NCBI GenBank assembly: GCA_958415245.1
Contig: CATYYP010000085.1
Span: forward strand, 1-7,635
Source of the DNA: Schaalia odontolytica
GTDB taxonomy: Bacteria > Actinomycetota > Actinomycetes > Actinomycetales > Actinomycetaceae
Direction of reading: 5' to 3'
DNA length: 7,635 nt
Shown here: positions 1 through 5,891 of the stretch, piece after piece
Layout of the letters: every line of letters starts with the position of its first letter
How positions within the stretch are numbered: position 1 is the first letter of the stretch
Program-made: the position numbers and the translations under genes
The notes under the pieces: generated by a model
Seen by the model: the letters and a program-made list of their open reading frames with translations, nothing else
Databases searched by the model: none
Told to the model about the DNA's origin: nothing

Positions 1-1950
1 CCCCGGCCTCGTGCCACGACGCCCGACGCGCCTACGGAGATGCTCACCCAGATGCGTCCCGCCGTGGCCCCCGCGCCCGTCCAGGTGCCCGCGCACGTGC
101 CAGAGCCCGAACCGGAGCCCGAGGATGAGCCGGCGCCCCCGCCGATCACCGACGAGCCCGAGGGGGCCTTCCAGCCCAACCTTGACGACTCGATCAGCTA
201 CACGCTGCCGTCGGAGGACCTCCTGGTCTCCGGCCCGCCCCACATGACCCGATCCTCCGTCAACGACCAGGTCGTCGCGGCCCTGGGGCAGGTCTTCGCA
301 GACTTCAACGTCGACGCGCGCGTCACCGGCTTCTCCCGAGGCCCGACAGTCACCCGCTACGAGGTCGTCCTCGGCGCGGGCGTGAAGGTCGACAAGCTCA
401 CCAACCTGTCGAAGAACATCGCCTACGCGGTGGCCTCCGCCGACGTACGTATCCTCGCGCCGATCCCCGGCAAGAGCGCGATCGGTATCGAGATCCCCAA
501 CGCCGACCGTGAAAACGTGGCCCTCGGTGACGTCCTGCGCTCCGCGGCCGCCCGCCGCAACCAACACCCGCTCGTCGTCGGCGTCGGCAAGGACGTCGAA
601 GGCGGCTACGTCGTCACCAACCTGGCCAAGACCCCGCACATGCTGGTGGCCGGCCAGACCGGTTCCGGTAAGTCCTCCTTCGTCAACTCCATGATCACGT
701 CGATCATGATGCGTGCGACGCCCCAGCAGGTGCGCATGATCCTCGTCGACCCCAAGCGCGTGGAACTCACGATCTACGAGGGCATCCCGCACCTCATCTC
801 GCCCATCATCACCGACGCCAAGAAGGCCGCCGAGGCCCTCGAATGGGTCGTCAAGGAGATGGATGCGCGCTACGACGACCTGTCGGACTACGGCTTCAAG
901 CACATCGACGACTTCAACAAGGCTGTGGCCGCCGGACAGGTTCAGGCCAAGCCCGGGCTGGAGCGCACGCTGCACCCCTACCCGTACCTGCTCGTGGTCG
1001 TCGACGAGCTCGCCGACCTCATGATGGTCGCCCCGCGCGACGTCGAGGCGTCGATTCAGCGCATCACGCAGCTCGCTCGAGCCGCCGGCATCCACCTGGT
1101 CCTCGCCACGCAGCGCCCCTCCGTCGACGTCGTCACCGGCCTCATCAAGGCCAACATCCCCTCGCGCCTCGCGTTCGCGACCTCCTCGCTGACCGACTCG
1201 CGCACGATCCTCGACCAGCCCGGCGCCGAAAAGCTCATCGGCCAGGGCGATGCCCTCTACCTGCCCGCGGGTGCCTCCAAGCCCATGCGAGTCCAGGGCG
1301 CCTGGGTCTCTGAATCCGAGATCCACCAGATCGTCTCCCACGTCAAGAGCCAGATGGAGACGCACTACCGCGACGACGTCGTTCCCGAAAAGAAGGAAGC
1401 CAAGGTCGCCGAAGACATCGGAGACGATCTCGAAGACCTGCTGCAGGCCGCCGAGCTTGTCGTCTCCACCCAGCTCGGCTCCACTTCGATGCTCCAGCGC
1501 AAGCTGCGCGTCGGCTTCGCCCGCGCCGGTCGCCTCATGGACCTGCTCGAGTCGCGCGAAATCGTCGGCCCCTCCGAAGGGTCCAAGGCGCGCCAGGTGC
1601 TCGTCACCCCCGAACAGCTGCCCGAGGTCCTCGCCATGCTGCGCGGAGAGTCAGCCGGCATCGCTGAGCCCGAGCCTGAGCACGCCCCCGGGCCCGCTCC
1701 GGCCGCTCACGAGGGGGCGCCCAGCCCGGCCATCGGTGCCGCGGCGGGTGCTGCGGGGGAGGCTCCTGCCTCGTCCCCGGCCGATGCAGCTCCTGCATCC
1801 GGTTACGAAATGGGCACGGCTGGCGCCGGCGATTCGCGCGGGAGTGGGGTTGACCCGTACTCTGGTCATAACTTTGGTGGGTCCTCTCCCGACTGGGTCG
1901 ACGAGGAGCCCGAGGACAACGAGGACGCTTGGCAGCTCACGGGCCGCTGA
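1..1950 (+). CDS. ftsK: DNA translocase FtsK, C-terminal part (5' end outside window)
   Basis: Membrane-anchored, septum-located DNA pump that clears the chromosome from the division site and acts on XerCD/dif. The frame is open to the left edge, so this is the C-terminal portion only; the N-terminal membrane domain lies upstream. Numbering from the ATG at 40, the fragment starts with a Pro/Glu-rich linker ([11 protein letters not shown], about residues 21-31). The alpha/beta RecA-like motor follows, with Walker [10 protein letters not shown] at 205-213 (nt 652-678), Walker B VVVDE ending at D322-E323, and the family signatures [24 protein letters not shown] and [14 protein letters not shown]. 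The winged-helix gamma domain, which reads KOPS, spans about 462-522 ([18 protein letters not shown]). About 100 further residues of Ala/Pro/Gly-rich, then acidic, sequence end in EDAWQLTGR. pgsA starts 17 bases after the stop, so the two are probably co-transcribed. Identity is not in doubt. Confidence 0.97.
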   Translation, partial: PRPRATTPDAPTEMLTQMRPAVAPAPVQVPAHVPEPEPEPEDEPAPPPITDEPEGAFQPNLDDSISYTLPSEDLLVSGPPHMTRSSVNDQVVAALGQVFADFNVDARVTGFSRGPTVTRYEVVLGAGVKVDKLTNLSKNIAYAVASADVRILAPIPGKSAIGIEIPNADRENVALGDVLRSAAARRNQHPLVVGVGKDVEGGYVVTNLAKTPHMLVAGQTGSGKSSFVNSMITSIMMRATPQQVRMILVDPKRVELTIYEGIPHLISPIITDAKKAAEALEWVVKEMDARYDDLSDYGFKHIDDFNKAVAAGQVQAKPGLERTLHPYPYLLVVVDELADLMMVAPRDVEASIQRITQLARAAGIHLVLATQRPSVDVVTGLIKANIPSRLAFATSSLTDSRTILDQPGAEKLIGQGDALYLPAGASKPMRVQGAWVSESEIHQIVSHVKSQMETHYRDDVVPEKKEAKVAEDIGDDLEDLLQAAELVVSTQLGSTSMLQRKLRVGFARAGRLMDLLESREIVGPSEGSKARQVLVTPEQLPEVLAMLRGESAGIAEPEPEHAPGPAPAAHEGAPSPAIGAAAGAAGEAPASSPADAAPASGYEMGTAGAGDSRGSGVDPYSGHNFGGSSPDWVDEEPEDNEDAWQLTGR

Positions 1951-1952
1951 GC

Positions 1953-1960
1953 GGAAAGGA
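1953..1960 (+). promoter_or_regulatory. Ribosome binding site of pgsA
   Basis: GGAAAGGA ends 7 bases before the ATG at 1968. This fixes the pgsA start there, rather than at an in-frame ATG at 1929 that lies inside ftsK or an internal ATG at 2013. Confidence 0.75.
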
Positions 1961-1967
1961 AACGGTT

Positions 1968-2696
1968 ATGAGCGATAATGTGTCGCGCGTGCAGCGAGAC
2001 AGCAAGGTTCCCATGGTGAACCTGCCCAACGTGCTGACCGTTGTGCGTCTGGTCCTCGTTCCAGTCTTTATTGTCCTCGGCCTTCAGCAGTCGTGGAGTG
2101 CGCTGTGGGCGGCATTCGTTGTCTTCGCCGTCGCCGCGATCACGGACCGCTTCGACGGGGAACTCGCGCGCTCGTGGGGGCAGATCACCGACTTCGGCCG
2201 CATCGCCGACCCTATCGCCGACAAGGCCCTGACCCTGTGCGGCTTCGGCCTGCTGTCCTACCAGGGGTATCTGCCCTGGTGGTTGACGATTCTCATCGCG
2301 GTGCGAGAGCTGGGCATCACCGCGATGCGTGCTTTCTTCCTGCGCCGCGGTGTCGTCGTGTCTGCCAACCAGGCGGGCAAGCTGAAGACCTTCATGCAGA
2401 TGGTGGCCCTGGGGACCCTGCTCATCCCGTGGGCGCACTTCACGGTGATGAATGAGGCCAACGAGGGATGGGTGGTCCTTCTCATTCGCCTCGGGCAGAT
2501 TTTCGCGGGTGTTGCGCTCGCGCTGACGCTCTACTCGGGCTTCATGTACGTCATCGATGGTGTGCGCCTCATGCGCGGGGCGAGCACTGACGAAGCCGCG
2601 GTCGGCGAGGCCGTGACGGACTCTGGCGATAACGATGCTCCGGAGGAGCCTGTGCCGTCACGCCGCAGCACTGCTGGACAGCACGTCCAGAGTTGA
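1968..2696 (+). CDS. pgsA: CDP-diacylglycerol-glycerol-3-phosphate 3-phosphatidyltransferase
   Basis: Integral membrane enzyme of the CDP-alcohol phosphotransferase family. It transfers a phosphatidyl group from CDP-diacylglycerol to glycerol-3-phosphate, the committed step towards phosphatidylglycerol and cardiolipin. The 242-residue product carries the complete family signature DxxDGxxARx8GxxxDxxxD: D60, D63, G64, A67, R68, G77, D81 and D85. The N-terminus has the usual NLPNVLTVVRLVLVPVF segment (residues 18-34), followed by several hydrophobic spans. The last 40 or so residues are hydrophilic and acidic. Its position after ftsK and before a clgR-type gene matches pgsA3 of mycobacteria. Other CDP-alcohol transferases (phosphatidylinositol phosphate synthase, cardiolipin synthase) share the signature, so the substrate assignment rests on overall similarity and synteny. 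Confidence 0.92.
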   Translation: MSDNVSRVQRDSKVPMVNLPNVLTVVRLVLVPVFIVLGLQQSWSALWAAFVVFAVAAITDRFDGELARSWGQITDFGRIADPIADKALTLCGFGLLSYQGYLPWWLTILIAVRELGITAMRAFFLRRGVVVSANQAGKLKTFMQMVALGTLLIPWAHFTVMNEANEGWVVLLIRLGQIFAGVALALTLYSGFMYVIDGVRLMRGASTDEAAVGEAVTDSGDNDAPEEPVPSRRSTAGQHVQS

Positions 2697-2700
2697 GTGC
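2668..2700 (+). terminator. Hairpin over the pgsA stop codon, possible weak terminator
   Basis: CTGGAC (2674-2679) pairs exactly with GTCCAG (2685-2690) around the loop AGCAC. GCACT (2668-2672) pairs with AGTGC (2696-2700) outside it, across an asymmetric internal bulge. The TGA stop (2694-2696) lies in and next to the outer stem. No U-tract follows. It could end or attenuate the ftsK-pgsA transcript, or only protect the 3' end. Confidence 0.3.
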
Positions 2701-2745
2701 AGGTGACGCAACCCATATCGAAATCAACTCGTCGGTGGAATAAGC

Positions 2746-2775
2746 CTGAAAGTGTCCTCGTTGTACGGGTATGAA
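2746..2775 (+). promoter_or_regulatory. Candidate upstream promoter for the clgR-type gene
   Basis: CTGAAA (2746-2751, four of six matches to TTGACA) and TATGAA (2770-2775) are 18 bases apart. They lie about 100 bases upstream of the assigned start, in the intergenic gap. Start-site mapping would be needed to accept it. Confidence 0.3.
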
Positions 2776-2854
2776 TGCAACGCGAGGAATGAAAGCGGAA
2801 CGTCACAGCGTTTCGATGCGCGAACTAACAATGCGTCCCTCGAAACAGAACGGC

Positions 2855-2867
2855 TACAGTAACAGTA
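2855..2867 (+). promoter_or_regulatory. Candidate -10 box for a leaderless clgR transcript
   Basis: TACAGT (2855-2860) fits the actinobacterial TANNNT -10 pattern and is followed by six bases and then the ATG at 2867, where the transcript would begin. No Shine-Dalgarno sequence precedes this ATG, which is consistent with leaderless translation. No convincing -35 box was found. Confidence 0.4.
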
Positions 2868-3181
2868 TGGAAAAGACACTGAGCGAAACCCCGCTGCTGC
2901 GCAGCGAACTGGGCGATGTCCTGCGTGGCATCCGCCAGCGCCAGGGTCGAACCCTGCGCGAAGTCTCTTCGGAGGCCCAGGTCTCCCTCGGCTACCTGTC
3001 CGAGGTTGAGCGCGGCCAGAAGGAGGCCTCGTCGGAGCTGCTCGAGGCGATCACCTCGGCTCTGCGCGTGCCGCTGTGGTTCGTGCTGCGCGAAGTCTCC
3101 GAGCGCATGGCAATCATCGATGGCGCGGTCATTCCTGACGCGGTGCCCGATGACATCGTGCCCGTCACGCTGATTTCCTGA
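2867..3181 (+). CDS. clgR: XRE-family regulator, ClgR type
   Basis: Small (104-residue) DNA-binding protein. ClgR activates clp protease genes and other stress genes in Streptomyces, Corynebacterium and Mycobacterium. The helix-turn-helix covers roughly residues 29-50 ([22 protein letters not shown]) and continues into the characteristic [16 protein letters not shown] and [13 protein letters not shown] segments. The start at 2867 is preferred because family homology begins at about residue 10 ([21 protein letters not shown]). In-frame ATGs upstream (2771, 2789, 2816, 2831) would add poorly conserved residues and have no spaced Shine-Dalgarno sequence. The protein ends in VTLIS rather than the two C-terminal alanines that target Streptomyces ClgR to ClpP. 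Unlike Mycobacterium tuberculosis, no pspA/35-kDa-antigen gene follows. It is joined to the next gene by a TGA-CGC-GTG junction. Confidence 0.88.
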   Translation: MEKTLSETPLLRSELGDVLRGIRQRQGRTLREVSSEAQVSLGYLSEVERGQKEASSELLEAITSALRVPLWFVLREVSERMAIIDGAVIPDAVPDDIVPVTLIS

Positions 3182-3184
3182 CGC

Positions 3185-3409
3185 GTGAAGCACTCTGAGT
3201 TTTACGAGGCGGTCGAGGCGACCTTCGGGTCGGCCCTCGGCCGTTCGTATGTCTCCGACCTCTATCTCGCCTCGCTGGGGGCGACCGCGCGCGATGCGCT
3301 GTCCGCTGGCGTGAATCCGGACGAGGTCTGGGCCACCCTGTGTGAGGAAACTGGGCGCGAGGATGCGCGCTGGATTCATCGCGTGGATCCGCGCGAGCGG
3401 GGGCGCTGA
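3185..3409 (+). CDS. DUF3046 family protein
   Basis: 74-residue protein of unknown function, of the DUF3046 family found next to recA throughout the actinobacteria (the Rv2738c position in M. tuberculosis). Family features visible are the N-terminal KHSEFYEAVEATFG, the aromatic/basic GRSYVSDLYLASLG and the AGVNPDEVWATLCEE segment. It is soluble, with no signal peptide or membrane span, and probably helical. The GTG start at 3185 lies 3 bases after the clgR stop and in the same frame, without a clear Shine-Dalgarno sequence, so expression is probably by termination-reinitiation. The recA control region follows directly. A role in DNA repair is suggested only by its neighbours. Confidence 0.85.
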   Translation: MKHSEFYEAVEATFGSALGRSYVSDLYLASLGATARDALSAGVNPDEVWATLCEETGREDARWIHRVDPRERGR

Positions 3410-3419
3410 CCGACCCGGG

Positions 3420-3442
3420 TTGTCGGTGTGATCGATATCCGT
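3420..3442 (+). promoter_or_regulatory. LexA-independent damage promoter element (PafBC/RecA-NDp type) of recA
   Basis: TTGTCGGTG (3420-3428) matches all nine positions of the mycobacterial RecA-NDp element TTGTCRGTG-N8-TANNNT, which is recognised through PafBC. The downstream -10 is imperfect: TATCCG, or TATCCGT, begins after 7 bases instead of 8 and lacks a T at its sixth position. It lies 11 bases after the DUF3046 stop and about 230 bases before the recA ATG. PafBC control here is inferred from the motif. Confidence 0.55.
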
Positions 3443-3472
3443 CTGATCGGTGGGCGGCGTGTCGATCGGCGG

Positions 3473-3488
3473 TCGAACATGTGTTCCA
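3473..3488 (+). promoter_or_regulatory. LexA (SOS) box upstream of recA
   Basis: TCGAACATGTGTTCCA contains CGAAC-ATGT-GTTCC (3474-3487), which fits every position of the Gram-positive/actinobacterial SOS-box consensus CGAACRNRYGTTYC. A TANNNT-type -10, TAAGCT (3491-3496), starts two bases after the box, so LexA bound here would block that promoter. This is the classic arrangement for an SOS-controlled recA. Confidence 0.85.
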
Positions 3489-3490
3489 TT

Positions 3491-3496
3491 TAAGCT
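3491..3496 (+). promoter_or_regulatory. Candidate -10 box of the SOS-controlled recA promoter
   Basis: TAAGCT fits TANNNT and directly follows the LexA box. A transcript starting near 3503 would have a leader of about 155 bases. No good -35 is visible. Confidence 0.35.
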
Positions 3497-3585
3497 TGTG
3501 GGCGACGACGCTCCAACGCGTGTCATCCACAGGGGTGACGCGCGCGGGACGCAGATGACGATGGCCGGTCGCATACTCGTCATGT

Positions 3586-3639
3586 CGCCTCGGAGAGGGG
3601 CGGCATTCCAGGCCAGGACACCCGCAGGCCGGAGAGGCC
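3586..3639 (+). other. Two GGAGA-loop hairpins in the recA leader
   Basis: Hairpin 1 pairs CGCCTC (3586-3591) with GGGGCG (3597-3602), including one U-G pair, around the loop GGAGA. Hairpin 2 pairs GGCC (3627-3630) with GGCC (3636-3639) around the same loop GGAGA. Both would lie in the recA mRNA leader, the second ending 6 bases before the Shine-Dalgarno sequence. They are short, and the function is unknown. Confidence 0.35.
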
Positions 3640-3645
3640 GCAGAC

Positions 3646-3652
3646 GAAAGGA
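3646..3652 (+). promoter_or_regulatory. Ribosome binding site of recA
   Basis: GAAAGGA ends 5 bases before the ATG at 3658 and supports that start. Confidence 0.8.
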
Positions 3653-3657
3653 TCACC

Positions 3658-4749
3658 ATGGCAGCTCGTAAAGCACCCGCCGCAAAGCCCGCGACCAACG
3701 ATCGCAATAAGGCTCTCGAAGTCGCCCTGTCGCAGATTGATAAGCAGTTCGGCAAGGGCTCCGTTATGCGCCTGGGCGATGACAACCGCCCGCCCGTTCA
3801 GGTGATCCCCACGGGTTCCCTTGCTCTCGACGTCGCCCTCGGCATCGGTGGCCTCCCGCGTGGCCGCGTCATCGAGGTCTACGGCCCCGAGTCCTCCGGT
3901 AAGACCACGGTCGCCCTGCACGCCGTCGCCAACGCCCAGAAGGCCGGCGGCAACGCGGCCTTCATCGACGCTGAGCACGCCCTCGACCCCGTCTACGCCC
4001 GCGCCCTGGGCGTCGACACGGACTCCCTCCTGGTCTCCCAGCCCGACACGGGTGAGCAGGCCCTCGAGATCGCCGACATGCTGATCCGCTCTGGCGGCAT
4101 CGACATCATCGTCATCGACTCCGTCGCGGCGCTCGTGCCCAAGGCGGAAATCGAAGGCGAGATGGGTGACTCTCACGTCGGCCTGCAGGCCCGCCTGATG
4201 AGCCAGGCCCTGCGTAAGATCACGGGCGCCCTGTCCGCGACCGGCACGACCGCGATCTTCATCAACCAGCTGCGCGAAAAGATCGGCGTCTTCTTCGGCT
4301 CCCCGGAGACCACGACGGGCGGTAAGGCCCTGAAGTTCTACGCATCCGTGCGTATCGACGTGCGCCGTATCGAAACCCTCAAGGAGGCCGGTGCCCCCGT
4401 CGGTAACCGCACACGCGCCAAGGTCGTCAAAAACAAGATGGCCCCGCCCTTCAAGCAGGCCGAGTTCGACATCGTTTATGGCAAGGGCATTTCGCGCGAG
4501 GGCTCGATCATCGACATGGGCGTCGAGGCCGGTATCGTGCGCAAGTCCGGCTCCTGGTTCACGTACGGGGACGACCAGCTGGGCCAGGGCAAGGAGAACG
4601 TGCGTCAGTTCCTCGTGGACAACCCCGAGCTGGCCAACGAGATCGAACAGAAGATCCTCGTTTCGCTGGGCATCGGCGAGGCCCCGGATCCGGACCAGGC
4701 GTCCCAGGACGTGCCCGACATCGATCCTGATGAGGATGCGGGCTTCTGA
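3658..4749 (+). CDS. recA: Recombinase RecA
   Basis: ATP-dependent strand-exchange protein that coats single-stranded DNA, drives homologous recombination and, as a filament, triggers LexA self-cleavage. The 363 residues match the usual family length. Walker [10 protein letters not shown] is at residues 76-84 and Walker B IIVIDS has its aspartate at D154. The L1 region [19 protein letters not shown] starts near 169. INQLREKIG carries the conserved Q204, and L2 continues [21 protein letters not shown]. The acidic C-terminal tail ([20 protein letters not shown]) is typical. No intein interrupts it, unlike M. tuberculosis RecA. L2 has Phe at 212, where Met is usual (VMFG in E. coli and Mycobacterium). 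LexA and PafBC-type elements lie upstream. recX follows after 3 bases in the same frame with no terminator between, so the two are co-transcribed. Confidence 0.99.
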   Translation: MAARKAPAAKPATNDRNKALEVALSQIDKQFGKGSVMRLGDDNRPPVQVIPTGSLALDVALGIGGLPRGRVIEVYGPESSGKTTVALHAVANAQKAGGNAAFIDAEHALDPVYARALGVDTDSLLVSQPDTGEQALEIADMLIRSGGIDIIVIDSVAALVPKAEIEGEMGDSHVGLQARLMSQALRKITGALSATGTTAIFINQLREKIGVFFGSPETTTGGKALKFYASVRIDVRRIETLKEAGAPVGNRTRAKVVKNKMAPPFKQAEFDIVYGKGISREGSIIDMGVEAGIVRKSGSWFTYGDDQLGQGKENVRQFLVDNPELANEIEQKILVSLGIGEAPDPDQASQDVPDIDPDEDAGF

Positions 4750-4752
4750 GTC

Positions 4753-5379
4753 GTGGTCCGCTACCTGGATCCTGAAGATCATCCCGAGCTGGGGGAGGAG
4801 CGCCGGCGGCGTTCCTCCCCGGGCGAGAGGCTTGCGCGCGCCCGTGAACGCAATGCGGCCCTGACGGGCGCAGCGGCGATCGAGGCCGCGCGCGAGGTCG
4901 CCCTGCGTAAGCTAGACGCGCGCGCGTGTTCTCGCTCGGAGTTGACCAGCGCGATCGAAGGGCGAGGCTTCAGCGCCGAGATCGCCGTCGAGGTCGTCGA
5001 CCGTCTTGAGGCCGTTGGTCTCGTCGATGATCAGGCGTACGCGGACGCGCTCGTCCGCTCGCGTTTTTCGGGGACGGGAGCGTCTGGCCGAGCACTGCGC
5101 GAGGTCCTTGTGCGTAAGGGGTTGGACTCTTCGACGATCGAGCGCGCCCTGTCTCAGATCGATCGGGACGACGAGGCGGAGCGCGCGGCACAGCTGGTGG
5201 CTCGCAAGCGTCGCTCCCTTGCGGGCGTCCCACGCGAGACCGCCTACCGTAGACTGAGTTCCATGCTCGCACGCAAGGGGTATTCACCGTCTGTCGCGTC
5301 TGCCGCCGTGCGCGACGCCCTCGACACGTGGGGCGACGAGGAGAGCGGTACCGAGGAGGCATGGCAGTGGGGACTGTGA
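4753..5379 (+). CDS. recX: Regulatory protein RecX
   Basis: Modulator of RecA that binds the filament groove and limits strand exchange and ATPase activity. The 208-residue protein has a charged N-terminal extension (about residues 1-45, with the RRRR stretch) and then the three-helix RecX repeats. Repeat 1 runs from about 48 (EVALRKLDARACSRSELTSAIEGRGF, then VGLVDDQAYADALVRSR), repeat 2 from about 110 (ASGRALREVLVRKGLDSSTIERAL), and repeat 3 to about 195 (RRLSSMLARKGYSPSVASAAVRDAL). The GTG at 4753 is the only start that keeps the N-terminal segment. It lies 3 bases after the recA stop with no properly spaced Shine-Dalgarno sequence, so translational coupling is likely. Its 3' end overlaps the start of cinA. 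Identity rests on repeats and position. Confidence 0.93.
   Translation: MVRYLDPEDHPELGEERRRRSSPGERLARARERNAALTGAAAIEAAREVALRKLDARACSRSELTSAIEGRGFSAEIAVEVVDRLEAVGLVDDQAYADALVRSRFSGTGASGRALREVLVRKGLDSSTIERALSQIDRDDEAERAAQLVARKRRSLAGVPRETAYRRLSSMLARKGYSPSVASAAVRDALDTWGDEESGTEEAWQWGL
5354..5359 (+). promoter_or_regulatory. Ribosome binding site of cinA, inside recX
   Basis: AGGAGG is a near-perfect Shine-Dalgarno sequence. It lies 1 base from the ATG at 5361 and 7 bases from the GTG at 5367, so spacing favours the GTG as the cinA start. Confidence 0.65.
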
Positions 5380-5879
5380 CCGCAGTGAGCGATGAGGCGC
5401 TCGCCGACCTGATAGCGGATCTGACCGAGCGTGGCCTGACGGTTGCGACGGCGGAGTCACTGACCGGAGGCGGCCTCGTCGCGCGCCTCGTGGACGTACC
5501 CGGTGCCTCTCACGTCGTGCGCGGGGGTGCGTGCACCTACGCGGTCGATACCAAGGCCTCGGTGTTGGGCGTTTCGGAGAGCCAGTTGGCGGCGACGGGT
5601 CCGGTGGATGAGCAGGTTGCTCGTCAGATGGCCCGAGGGGCGCGCGAGCTGTTCCGCGCAGACATCGGCGTATCGACGACCGGGGTTGCCGGCCCCGGCC
5701 CCGCTGACGGTTTCCCCGCCGGTACTGTTCACATCGCCTGTGCTCATCCGGCGGGGGAGGAGCACCGCCTCCTGCATCTCGATGGAGAGCGCGCGGCTGT
5801 ACGTGCGGGCGCGATCGACGCTGCTATCGCCCTGGTGCGTGACGTGCTCGACTTCGCCGGTGCGCAGGCGGGCGACTAG
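5367..5879 (+). CDS. cinA: CinA C-terminal domain protein, nicotinamide-nucleotide amidohydrolase (PncC) type
   Basis: Cytosolic amidohydrolase of the CinA_C family. Characterised members deamidate nicotinamide mononucleotide to nicotinate mononucleotide in NAD salvage, and the name comes from competence/damage-inducible CinA. About 170 residues make up a single domain; the N-terminal molybdopterin-binding-like (COG1058) domain of full-length CinA is absent. Family motifs are [15 protein letters not shown], with the likely catalytic serine at residue 31, then [44 protein letters not shown] and [10 protein letters not shown]. The GTG start is chosen from Shine-Dalgarno spacing; the ATG at 5361 is the alternative (172 residues). 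It overlaps recX by 13 bases, so it belongs to the recA transcript. In related genomes cinA usually sits between pgsA and clgR, so this location is unusual. Whether this copy acts on NMN is inferred from the family. Confidence 0.9.
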   Translation: MGTVTAVSDEALADLIADLTERGLTVATAESLTGGGLVARLVDVPGASHVVRGGACTYAVDTKASVLGVSESQLAATGPVDEQVARQMARGARELFRADIGVSTTGVAGPGPADGFPAGTVHIACAHPAGEEHRLLHLDGERAAVRAGAIDAAIALVRDVLDFAGAQAGD

Positions 5880-5891
5880 ACTTCACTGCGA
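5877..5891 (+). promoter_or_regulatory. Candidate -10 box for a leaderless miaB transcript, overlapping the cinA stop codon
   Basis: TAGACT (5877-5882) fits TANNNT; its first three bases are the cinA TAG stop. The miaB ATG follows after 8 bases, with no Shine-Dalgarno sequence. TTCGCC (5853-5858), 18 bases upstream, is a weak -35 candidate. Confidence 0.35.

Noticed and set aside
1929..1967. Earlier in-frame start for pgsA
   Set aside because: It lies within the ftsK coding sequence and has no ribosome binding site; the ATG at 1968 has one at ideal spacing.
2771..2866. N-terminal extension of the clgR-type protein from upstream ATGs
   Set aside because: The extra residues do not resemble the family, which begins close to [10 protein letters not shown], and no ATG there has a well-spaced Shine-Dalgarno sequence. 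The segment looks like promoter DNA.
3430..3468. Three GATCG repeats in the recA control region
   Set aside because: Short, unevenly spaced (15 and 19 bases), and GATCG is common in this composition.
3572..3577. CATACT as an additional recA -10 box
   Set aside because: No -35 at usable distance and no regulatory motif next to it; the sites near 3420-3496 explain recA control better.
3658..4749. Possible intein in recA, as in M. tuberculosis
   Set aside because: The protein is of normal length and all motifs are contiguous.
3580..4782. 400-codon open frame on the - strand across recA
   Set aside because: It mirrors the recA codons, as expected when third positions are almost always G or C. 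The translation is a compositional string of Gly/Asp/Val/Leu with no recognisable family and no start signal.
5328..5366. Earlier in-frame start for cinA, including the ATG at 5361
   Set aside because: The 5328 start lacks a ribosome binding site. The ATG at 5361 is only one base from AGGAGG, whereas the GTG at 5367 has 7-base spacing; the ATG remains possible.
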